A stretch of DNA of 64,000 nt, from NCBI GenBank assembly GCA_030272155.1, contig CP126204.1:3525501-3589500 (forward strand). Reading direction: 5' to 3'. This DNA is from Tetradesmus obliquus. Taxonomy: Eukaryota; Chlorophyta; Chlorophyceae; Sphaeropleales; Scenedesmaceae. The translations under genes and the position numbers were made by a program. Within the stretch, counting starts at the first letter, position 1. Each line of letters opens with the position of its first letter. The notes under the pieces are model-generated. The model had not been told where the DNA came from. It saw nothing but the letters and a program-made list of their open reading frames with translations, and did not search any database. Positions 34,449 through 43,565 of this stretch are shown piece after piece.

Positions 34449-35930
34449 GCTGATCTCTCCGCAGCCGGCAATGACCTGAAGGAGCTGTACGCGCCCCTCA
34501 CCAGTGCACAGCAGTACGCCACCTTTTGGGAGGCGCAGAGCCGCTGCCTGGTGGGCATTCACAGCAGCAGGCTGGCCACAGCAGCAGCAATCCGTGGCGC
34601 GTGCCCTGCCGGCGGCTGTGCTATCTCGCTGTGCTGCGACATGCGGCTCATGACGGCTGGCGCTGGGGGTGCCATTGGCCTGAATGAGGTGGCACTGGGC
34701 ATACCTGTGCCCAAGTACTGGGCGGGCGTCATGGTGCAGGTGGGCGCATTTGGGGTTTGTGTGGCTGTTTGGTTGTTTGTGTTGTGGTGCATTATGTTAT
34801 GCATTTGGCTGTTGGGCTGAGTGAGGTGGCGCTGGGCATCCCTGTGCCCAAGTACTGGGCGGGCGTGATGGTGCAGGTGTGTTCACGCGTATTGCTTTGG
34901 GCATAGTATATTTTGTATAAATGATTCGGTGCCAGTTGTGTGATGTTACAACAGCACGCCCCGCACCGTGCGCTGCTGCTGCACCGCCTGCAGGTCTTTG
35001 GGCGTGAAGCTGCTCAGCGGCTGCTGCTGATCGGCAGCATGGTGCCTCCCAAAGCTGCACTGCTGCTTGGGTTCTGTGTGGTCTTACGCCACATGCCGGC
35101 ACCCTGTGTTGGCTGCTGTGCCGCCTGCAGGTGATTGAACATGCAGCTGCTGAGGGGCTGCTGCTAAGCGGCAGCATGGTGCCTCCTCAACGTTCTGCTG
35201 ATGTTCTTTATTTTTGAAGTAACACACTAACACATCCTGCGCTGCTGCTGGACTGCCTGCTCGCCTCTTTCTTAATGTAGGTGATTGGGCATGCAGCTGC
35301 TGAGCGCCTTCTGCTGAGCGGCAGCATGGTGCCTCCCAAAGCTGCGCTGCAGCTGGGGCTGGTGGATGAGCTGGTGCAGGACAAAGCGCAGCTGCTGCCA
35401 CGTGCTGAGGTGAGCCATTCATACAAGCTGTTGCATGTGTTGTATGGAGCACGAGCATGGTCCGTGTCACATTGCTGCAGCAGGTGCGGACGACATAGCA
35501 CAGCTGCTGCCACACGAACTCAAAACTTGAATTCAAGACCTGCCGGGACACTGCCAACCTGCAACTGCTGGTCTTGGTGCTTGCAGGAACTCATGCAGCA
35601 GGCAGTGAAGCTGCCAGGCGGCGCCAGGGCAGCCACCAAAGCAGGCCTCTAAATGCAATGCCTGCCTGAACATAACTGTCCTGCAACTGCTGCTGCTTGC
35701 AGGAACTCATGCAGCAGGCGGTGAAGCTTCCAGGCGGCGCCAGGGCAGCCACCAAGGCAGGCCTGAGAGGCGACTTTGACGAAGCATGGCTGCAGTATGC
35801 ACTCACATGGGAGGCCGGGCCGCAGGGTTTTGCACGCATCACAGACCCTAACACGGTGGCGTCTGTGGGTGCGGCGATCCAGCGGCTGTCTAAGGGCGGC
35901 GGCAAGAAGCAGCCTCAGTCGAAGCTGTGA
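33336..35930 (+). CDS. Peroxisomal delta3,delta2-enoyl-CoA isomerase (crotonase superfamily)
   Basis: Exons 33336-33522, 34465-34739, 35281-35409 and 35703-35930; phases 1, 0, 0; 272 residues, the usual length. Crotonase motifs appear in order: GVIIASGLQRDIFTAGNDLKE (first oxyanion-hole strand, joined across intron 1), IRGACPAGGCAISLCCDMRL (second oxyanion-hole loop) and IGLNEVALGIPVP, where the Glu after LN is the family's catalytic base. GHAAAERLLLSGSMVPP and ALQLGLVDELV complete the fold. These enzymes shift 3-enoyl-CoA double bonds to the 2-trans position during beta-oxidation of unsaturated fatty acids. The last residues, QPQSKL, are a textbook PTS1 signal, so the enzyme should work in peroxisomes. 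Every intron contains partial copies of adjoining exons. Confidence 0.88.
33704..33802 (+). repeat. 3' echo of isomerase exon 1
   Basis: Copies 33428-33522 with a few changes and its own GTAAGA donor. The intron word GGTGCAGCTGTAGGTCGTTA at 33622 recurs at 33891, so the unit is ~270 bases of exon plus intron. Confidence 0.85.
34153..34447 (+). repeat. Two 5' echoes of isomerase exon 2, each with a (CTG)n tract
   Basis: 34160-34246 and 34301-34396 copy the exon start (DLKELYAPLTSAQQYATFWEA through SRCLVG). The second has CGTAGAG, giving a stop. Each copy is followed by a CTG tract of different length (34256-34282; 34399-34446) that leads to the next acceptor. Confidence 0.88.
34818..34876 (+). 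repeat. 3' echo of isomerase exon 2
   Basis: Repeats LSEVALGIPVPKYWAGVMVQ plus GT donor about 137 bases downstream of the real exon end. Confidence 0.85.
34994..35190 (+). repeat. Two 5' echoes of isomerase exon 3
   Basis: 34994-35071 (VFGREAAQRLLLIGSMVPPK) and 35131-35190 (VIEHAAAEGLLLSGSMVPP) each follow a CTGCAG acceptor and lose the exon's second half. Confidence 0.85.
35588..35652 (+). repeat. 5' echo of isomerase exon 4
   Basis: Copies the acceptor and first ~60 bases (ELMQQAVKLPGGARAATKAG), then runs into a stop. It lies 115 bases before the real exon. Confidence 0.88.
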
Positions 35931-37240
35931 TGGGCGCTGGGATACATGCATGTGGCAACTTGCTTGCGTGAGAGCAGCAGTTGCAGCAGTAGTGGAGGGT
36001 GTCTCTGGTTTTGGGGCAGCTCGTCTGTCAGTAGGTAGGTTGTAATGCCACCGCATAGGACTTTCCGACTGTCCAGTGCAAGTTGCTACTAGCGTGGTCC
36101 TCAACGCAGTATACTGTATGTGCCTGTGCTGTAGCAGCTCGGCAAAACATATGCGCTGCTCAGGTTGGTGGTAGCAGTGGAATGCGCTGGCTGGCAATGC
36201 CTGTTTCATAAACATTCAATCCACGTCATGATGCCGAGCAGCTCCAACAGGCAGCCGTCGCTGTGGAGGCTGATAGTGATGATGCAGTGTGCTTATGATG
36301 TCACTGTGCTAAGCCACTGCCACGACAGTCTGAGCTGCTGTGCCTGCAACTGGCTGCATGCCCCGGCTGCAGCCTCCATAATTTGGCACCTTATTACTGG
36401 CAGTTCTGCGCTACTGTTGCACCAGCACTTGTGCAAGCAAGACACAGCTGTGCAGCAGCAGGCATGGACTTGCCTCTGCTCGACCACACAGCCCTGATGC
36501 CACAGGACGCATCATACGCCGCTATGGCGAGCCGTTCAACCCTCATGTAGTTTTGTGTGGCTCGCCTTCACATTATATGCTGTCAGCAATGCTGGCAGTT
36601 GCAAGCTCCGGAGCTCGAGCCAGGTTCAGCCTGAGGATATACCCGAATCCGAGTAAGAGTTCTGCTGGAAAGGCTGGAGTCGTAATAGTAAAATCAAGCT
36701 ATAGGAATAACCTAAAAGTGAAAATGGACTCGACATTGCGAGACATCCAGGATTCGTCAACATCAAGCGGGAAGAGCTGCTCCCGCCAAAATGCAGGTGC
36801 TGCTGCGAAAGCGCAATGTATTGCATGTTACACGTAGGGACGAGAGACTAGCGTGAAAGTCGCAGCAGCAACGACAAGAACGTCTTCAATGGGTCTGCTG
36901 TCAGCAGCAACGCTGAATCTCAGTTTTCATTGCACATGGCCACTTGGCAGCTGCATGCACAGCTGAAGCATACTCCCAGTAACATTGTGTGCTTTATGGC
37001 AAAGCTGCTATGCTGTTTGTGCCAGTCCGAAGTTGAAGCAATGCTGACGTGGCAGCTTATCACCAGTGGTAGCCAGGTGCGCCTGCTGGGCTTCGGTGCA
37101 AGTTCCTTTATAAGCGTCAAGTCTGCAGCACTTTTACAACAGCAACACTCCAGCACACATCCTCTGCATCAACATACAGCAACAAATGAATAACAATTCA
37201 ATTTCATCTTACTATTGCATGTCAGCAACAGCAAAACACG
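35931..37240. other. 3' flank of the isomerase gene and intergenic DNA
   Basis: TGTAA at 36041-36045, 111 bases past the stop, fits the green-algal polyadenylation signal. The rest is lower in GC and shows no coding frame or repeat I can name. Confidence 0.4.
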
Positions 37241-37379
37241 CACTTAATGCCATTGGGAGGCCCCATGTCCGGCAGATACAAGCATCGCAAGGAAGCGGCT
37301 GGCGTAGGCGATGCTCAAAGTGAGTGGGATATGGTGTGGTGTGCAGTGTTGTATTGTGTGATGTGGCGTGCAGCAGCAA

Positions 37380-38165
37380 ATGCCAAGTTGTGCGCGGTGC
37401 TGTGGTGTGGGATGGGGTGCGGCACTTGCTCCCTGCTGTGTTGCACATGAGTGTGGCGAATCTTGCCCCCCTGTGCAGCAGCTTGAGTAGCGAAGCCAAG
37501 TCGTGTGCAGCGGTGTGCGGCACTTGCTCCTTGCTGCGTTGCACAGGAGAGTGGCGCAACTGCCCCCCTGTGCAGCAGCTTGAGTAGCAAAGCCAAGTCG
37601 TGTGCAATGGTGTGGTGCGGTCTTTTGTTGTGTGCGGCCCTCGCTCCCTGGCTCTTGTGCCCTGACACTAACTGCTAACTGCTTCTGCCGGTGCACGTGC
37701 CTGCTTTCATGCCTGCCCTGCTTGTGCTGCACGCAAGCCATCCCCCGTACAAGGTACGCCAAGGCACATTCCCCCATATGGCCCGGGCGCCCCAAGGGAT
37801 CCCCTCGACCGAACAAGAATGGGGTGCGCTTCTGCAAGCAGCTAGCAGTGCTGAGTTCAGACAGCTTTGCGCATTGTGTTACGAGTTATCGAGTTGTGTG
37901 GTGTGGTGTGGTGTGGCGTGGTGTTGTGTGCGGCACATGCTCCCTGCTGCTGCAATAGGTCTGTGGCACAACTGCCCTCCTCACGCAACAGCTTGTGTAG
38001 CGGCTCTTTGCGACTGCAACGGGTCTGTGGCACAACTGCCCTCGAGGCGCAGAAGCAACTGCAGCACTTGCCTATTGTGTGTGCGTGCGGTCACAGATGG
38101 CACATGCTCCCTGCTGATGCATTGGGTATGTGGCACAACTGCCCTCCCCGCGCAACAGCTTGTGT
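37380..38165. repeat. Diverged minisatellite units, left flank
   Basis: Two or three ~97-base units (37430-37620; words GCTTGAGTAGC, GCCAAGTCGTGTG) and three ~100-base units (37930-38165; words CTGTGGCACAACTGCCCTCC). Both are related to the main array at its right. Between them, 37655-37770 carries a unique block starting GACACTAACTGCTAACTGCT that recurs near 41290 and 41958. Confidence 0.7.
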
Positions 38166-41100
38166 AGCATATGCCAAGTTGTGTGCGGTGGTGTGGTGTG
38201 GTGTGCGGCACTTTGCTCCCTGCTGCTGCTTGTGGGACTGTGGCAAACATGCCCGCCATAAGCTGCAGCTTGAGTAGCACAGCCAAGTTGTGTGGCGCGG
38301 TGTGGTGTGGTGTGCGGCACTTTGCTCCCTGCTGCTGCTTGTGGGACTGTGGCAAACATGCCCGCCATAAGCTGCAGCTTGAGTAGCACAGCCAAGTTGT
38401 GTGCGGTGGTGTGGTGTGGTGTGCGGCACTTTGCTCCCTGCTGCTGCCTGTGGGACTGTGGCAAACATGCCCGCCATAAGCTGCAGCTTGAGCAGCACAG
38501 CCAAGTTGTGTGGCGCGGTGTGGTGTGGTGTGCGGCACTTTGCTCCCTGTTGCTGCTTGTGGGACTGTGGCAAACATGCCCGCCATAAGCAGCAGCTTGA
38601 GTAGCACCTTTGCTCCCTGCTGCTGCTTGTGGGACTGTGGCAAACATGCCCGACATAAGCTGCAGCTTGAGTAGCACAGCCAAGTTGTGTGGCGCGGTGT
38701 GGTGTGGTGTGCGGCACTTTGCACCCTGTTGCTGCTTGTGGGACTGTGGCAAACATGCCCGCCATAAGCAGCAGCTTGAGTAGCACCTTTGCTCCCTGCT
38801 GCTGCTTGTGGGACTGTGGCAAACATGCCCGCCATAAGCTGCAGCTTGAGTAGCACAGCCAAGTTGTGTGGCGCGGTGTGGTGTGGTGTGCGGCACTCTG
38901 CTCCCTGCTGCTGCTTGTGGGACTGTGGCAAACATGCCCGCCATAAGCTGCAGCTTGAGTAGCACAGCCAAGTTGTGTGGTGTGGTGTGGTGTGGTGTGC
39001 GGCACTTTGCTCCCTGCTGCTGCTTGTGGGACTGTGGCAAACATGCCCGCCATAAGCTGCAGCTTGAGTAGCACAGCCAAGTTGTGTGCGGTGGTGTGGT
39101 GTGGTGTGCGGCACTTTGCTCCCTCTGCTGCCTGTGGGACTGTGGCAAACATGCCCGCCATAAGCTGCAGCTTGAGCAGCACAGCCAAGTTGTGTGGCGC
39201 GGTGTGGTGTGGTGTGCGGCACTTTGCTCCCTGTTGCTGCTTGTGGGACTGTGGCAAACATGCCCGCCATAAGCAGCAGCTTGAGTAGCACAGCCAAGTT
39301 GTGTGCGGTGGTGTGGTGTGGTGTGCGGCACTTTGCACCCTGTTGCTGCTTGTGGGACTGTGGCAAACATGCCCGCCATAAGCAGCAGCTTGAGTAGCAC
39401 CTTTGCTCCCTGCTGCTGCTTGTGGGACTGTGGCAAACATGCCCGCCATAAGCTGCAGCTTGAGTAGCACAGCCAAGTTGTGTGGCGCGGTGTGGTGTGG
39501 TGTGCGGCACTTTGCTCCCTGCTGCTGCTTGTGGGACTGTGGCAAACATGCCCGCCATAAGCTGCAGCTTGAGTAGCACAGCCAAGTTGTGTGGCGCGGT
39601 GTGGTGTGGTGTGCGGCACTTTGCTCCTTGTTGCTACTTGTGGGACTGTGGCAAACATGCCCGCCATAAGCTGCAGCTTGAGTAGCACAGCCAAGTTGTG
39701 TGCGGTGGTGTGGTGTGGTGTGCGGCACTTTGCTCCCTGCTGCTGCTTGTGGGACTGTGGCAAACATGACCGCCATAAGCTGCAGCTTGAGTAGCACAGC
39801 CAAGTTGTGTGGCGCGGTGTGGTGTGGTGTGCGGCACTTTGCTCCCTGCTGCTGCTTGTGGGACTGTGGTAAACATGCCCGCCATAAGCTGCAGCTTGAG
39901 TAGCACAGCCAAGTTGTGTGGCGCGGTGTGGTGTGGTGTGCGGCACTTTGCTCCTTGTTGCTACTTGTGGGACTGTGGCAAACATGCCCGCCATAAGCTG
40001 CAGCTTGAGTAGCACAGCCAAGTTGTGTGGCGCGGTGTGGTGTGGTGTGCGGCACTTTGCTCCCTGTTGCTGCTTGTGGGACTGTGGCAAACATGCCCGC
40101 CATAAGCAGCAGCTTGAGTAGCACCTTTGCTCCCTGTTGCTGCTTGTGGGACTGTGGCAAACATGCCCGCCATAAGCTGCAGCTTGAGTAGCACAGCCAA
40201 GTTGTGTGCGGTGGTGTGGTGTTGTGTGCGGCACTTTGCTCCCTGCTGCTGCTTGTGGGACTGTGGTAAACATGCCCGCCATAAGCTGCAGCTTGAGTAG
40301 CACAGCCAAGTTGTGTGGCGTGGTGTGGTGTGGTGTGCGGCACTTTGCTCCCTGCTGCTGCTTGTGGGACTGTGGCAAACATGCCCGCCATGAGCTGCAG
40401 CTTGAGTAGCACAGCCAAGTTGTGTGGCGCGGTGTGGTGTGGTGTGCGGCACTTTGCTCCTTGTTGCTACTTGTGGGACTGTGGCAAACATGCCCGCCAT
40501 AAGCTGCAGCTTGAGTAGCACAGCCAAGTTGTGTGGCGCGGTGTGGTGTGGTGTGCGGCACTTTGCCCCCTGTTGCTGCTTGTGGGACTGTGGCAAACAT
40601 GCCCGCCATAAGTAGCAGCTTGAGTAGCACCTTTGCTCCCTGTTGCTGCTTGTGGGACTGTGGCAAACATGCCCGCCATAAGCTGCAGCTTGAGTAGCAC
40701 AGCCAAGTTGTGTGCGGTGGTGTGGTGTGGTGTGCGGCACTTTGCTCCTTGTTGCTACTTGTGGGACTGTGGCAAACATGCCCGCCATAAGCAGCAGCTT
40801 GAGTAGCACAGCCAAGTTGTGTGGCGCGGTGTGGTGTGGTGTGCGGCACTTTGCTCCCTGTTGCTGCTTGTGGGACTGTGGCAAACATGCCCGCCATAAG
40901 CAGCAGCTTGAGTAGCACCTTTGCTCCCTGTTGCTGCTTGTGGGACTGTGGCAAACATGCCCGCCATAAGCTGCAGCTTGAGTAGCACAGCCAAGTTGTG
41001 TGGTGTGGTGTGGTGTTGTGTGCGGCACTTTGCTCCCTGCTGCTGCCTGTGGGACTGTGGTAAACATGCCCGCCATAAGCTGCAGCTTGAGCAGCACAGC

Positions 41101-41215
41101 CAAGTTGTGTGGCGTGGTGTGGTGTGGTGTGCGGCACTTTGCTCCCTGCTGCTGCTTGTGGGACTGTGGCAAACATGCCCACCATAAGCAGCAGCTTGAG
41201 TAGCACAGCCAAGCT
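38166..41215. repeat. 109-bp minisatellite array
   Basis: About 28 unit-equivalents of a 109-base repeat. Landmarks in each unit are CAGCTTGAGTAGCACAGCC, AAGTTGTGTGGCGCGG, GTGTGCGGCACTTTGCTCC, CTTGTGGGACTGTGGCAAAC and ATGCCCGCCATAAGC. Several units lack ~40 bases (GAGTAGCACC then TTTGCTCC), at about 38600, 38783, 39398, 40120, 40626 and 40916, and form a higher-order pattern. The minus strand has no stop in any frame over most of the array, because the unit lacks stops on that strand and 109 is not a multiple of three. I regard those long frames as by-products. Confidence 0.92.
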
Positions 41216-41435
41216 GTGTAGCGTGGCGTGTTGTCTGCATCACACATGCGCATGTAAATATGTCTTTAATAGCTCTTCTGCTTGACCCTGACTAACAGCA
41301 CTGCTACTGCTGATACCTGTGCCTACCTTCCTGCATGCCATGCTGGTGTTGCACGTGAGTCATCCCATCACATGAGCCACGCCAAGGCACAGTCCAACTA
41401 CAACCTGGCAGAACCCCTTCAGACGATCCAGAACA

Positions 41436-41830
41436 TGGTGAGCTTGTGCCGCATCTTGCCCACCCAGAGCAGCAGCTTGTATAGCACAGCTAAGGTGTGT
41501 GCAGTGGTATGGCGTGGCGTGCGACGCTTGCTCCCTGTTGCTGCTCTAGGGAGTGTGGCACATCTTGCCCACCCACAACAGCAGCTTGTGTAGCACAGCC
41601 AAGTTGTGTGCAGTGGTATGGCGTGGCGTGCGGCACTTGCTCCCTGTTGCTGCTCCTGGGAGTGTGGCACATCTTGCCCACCCACAGCAGCAACTTGCGT
41701 AGCACAGCTAAGGTGTGTGCAGTGGTGTGGCGTGGTGTGCGGTACTTGCTCCCTGTTGCTGCTCCTGGGAGTGTGGCACATCTTGCCCACCCACAGCAGC
41801 AACTTGTCTAGCACAGCCATGTTGCGCGCA
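41436..41830. repeat. Related ~109-bp minisatellite subfamily
   Basis: Just under four units with landmarks CATCTTGCCCACCCACA, CAGCAGCTTGTGTAGC and GCAGTGGTATGGCGTGG. Spacing between matching points is 109 bases (for example 41497, 41606, 41715). Confidence 0.88.
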
Positions 41831-42049
41831 GCGGGGTATGATGTTCTTGAGTGACACAATCCGCAACCTGCCAGCGGTCACAGCTCCTTCTGTGGAATGC
41901 ATACGCGGGTCGCCAACCTGTATTGTATTGTTTTTCATCAACTTTCTTTCTGTCCCTGACACTAACTGCTACTGCTGGTGCATTTGCCTGTCTTGGTCTG
42001 GTCCCTACATGGGCTGCACCTGAGTCGGCTCAACTTAAGTAATGCCAAG

Positions 42050-43195
42050 GCGACGCAATGTGTGTATTACCAGGCACGGGGCATTTAGACATAGATGCTG
42101 ATTATGATTCTCTATCTGGAAACTGCAATCTCACTCTGGACAAACCAAGCATGAGGTGCGCTTCAGCAGGCAGCCAACAATGTTGTGTGCACGCGAATCG
42201 GCGCACCGTGCTGTGCTGTGGTTGTGCATGTGCAAGCGTGTCCGGCTGACAGGCTAGCCTGCTTGTTACAAAGCATGCAACCCGCGCAACCAGCATGCTC
42301 CTGTCCGCCCTCCCCGCGGCAGCGTTGCCGCTTGAAGATCAGCGTATGCATCGCCAGGCGCGCTCATGTCACCACATGGCCGCGTGCTTCAATGCATACC
42401 ACGCATCACCCACCAAAGCTGCCATTGCCAGGCCAAGGTATCAGGAGTCCCACTCCGGAGTGGATCAGCATGGATCCATGACAGACTTTAGTCTGGCAAC
42501 AGCAACACACACTGGCAGCGCCCGCTGCTTCACGATTTGTGTGTTACACGACGGGAACACAGCCCGTTTTCGAGCCAATGACAGGCTCATTGGGCAACCA
42601 CCTGATCCATCAGCCATCCACTGGATTCGGCCAGTTACTCTAGCGCATTGGCAAGCTGCACTATGGCAAGCAGCCCCTAATCCTGACTACACGTACAACA
42701 GCCCTCCTCCGCTTAGCCACTGCACGGCATCCTTCTGCATCGTCAATTTCAAAGCTCCTCCAGTCAAACATGGTCAACACATTGCGCCCAGCAGACTTGG
42801 TGATACTAAAACAGGTTGACGCAGGAGGTTCAGCCATGGTGCTTTGGGGGGGCGCCAACCAGCCATGTGAGTGCGCATTAAGTTGCATTATGCTTCACTG
42901 CAATGTCTTTTGGCTGCAACTCATAATAAAGACGCCACTCGCTGTCCTTTGAAGTTTACCAACCACGCAAGGCCACACAGGCACACCCTGCAAGCAGCAG
43001 CTGCCATTGGCACGGCCCTTCCCAATAACATGCTGCTGCAACTCATCACTTCTTGGCGTACTGGATGCTGTCTCGCTTCTGGCTGACGCCGCCTGGCTTC
43101 TGCTTGGCTGCCTTGCTGCGTGCCAGCTCGGGGGGCACCACCGCCTTGCTCTGCCCACACAGTCAAACCTGGTCAACGCACTGCACCTGGCAGAC
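42050..43195. other. Region of small duplications, no firm gene
   Basis: A minus-strand frame at 42661-42834 starts MAEPPASTCFSITKSAGRN and has protein-like wording but no splice partner. Another minus segment, 43130-43050, reads ELARSKAAKQKPGG to DSIQYAKK and stop; its last ~30 bases recur at 43397-43440. Plus-strand words around TGGTCAACACATTGCGCCC at 42770 recur at 43168. These look like remnants of one or two genes broken by duplication. Confidence 0.3.
42515..42645 (+). repeat. Dispersed repeat, copy 1
   Basis: ~125 bases starting TCACGATTTGTGTGTTACAC. The reverse complement occurs at 52258-52366, about 90% similar by eye. Read on this strand it encodes TICVLHDGNTA.F.A.DRLIG. Confidence 0.75.
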
Positions 43196-43286
43196 ACTAA
43201 TTACTAATTACTAATTACTAATTACTAATTACTAATTACTAATTACTAATTACTAATTACTAATTACTAATTACTAATTACTAATT
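43196..43286. repeat. Perfect heptamer array (ACTAATT)13
   Basis: 91 bases, thirteen exact copies, AT-rich inside GC-rich DNA. It grows out of a GACACTAATT word that is part of a small local duplication. Confidence 0.97.
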
Positions 43287-43565
43287 TGGCCGTTCCTGGC
43301 AATACATCCAACCTGCAAGCCCAGCTAGGCACACCCAGCAGGCTGCAGCAGCTGCCGCCACCCTCGTCCTCAACATCTGCTGCCACAGCTGCTTCTTCCA
43401 TGTCCCTCCTCACTTCTTGGCGTACTGAATGCTGTCCCACTTCTCGCTTCAATCCGATTGGTGGGCCACCAGGGCTACCAGGCCTGAGTACCAAGAGGCC
43501 CAATCCATGTTCAAACTTCAGTCAGGCAGCACGACATGCAGCACCAACACGCCACGCCAGCTGCA

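Noticed and set aside
34994..35071. Mutually exclusive alternative exon 3 in the isomerase gene
   Set aside because: A good acceptor and intact wording, but it ends in a weak GTTCTG site and lacks the LVDELV part needed by the fold; better explained as an echo.
37981..41253. Minus-strand open frames of 430 to 1046 codons across the minisatellite
   Set aside because: They arise because the 109-bp unit lacks stops on that strand; the frames overlap in three readings, have no domain, and end where the array ends.
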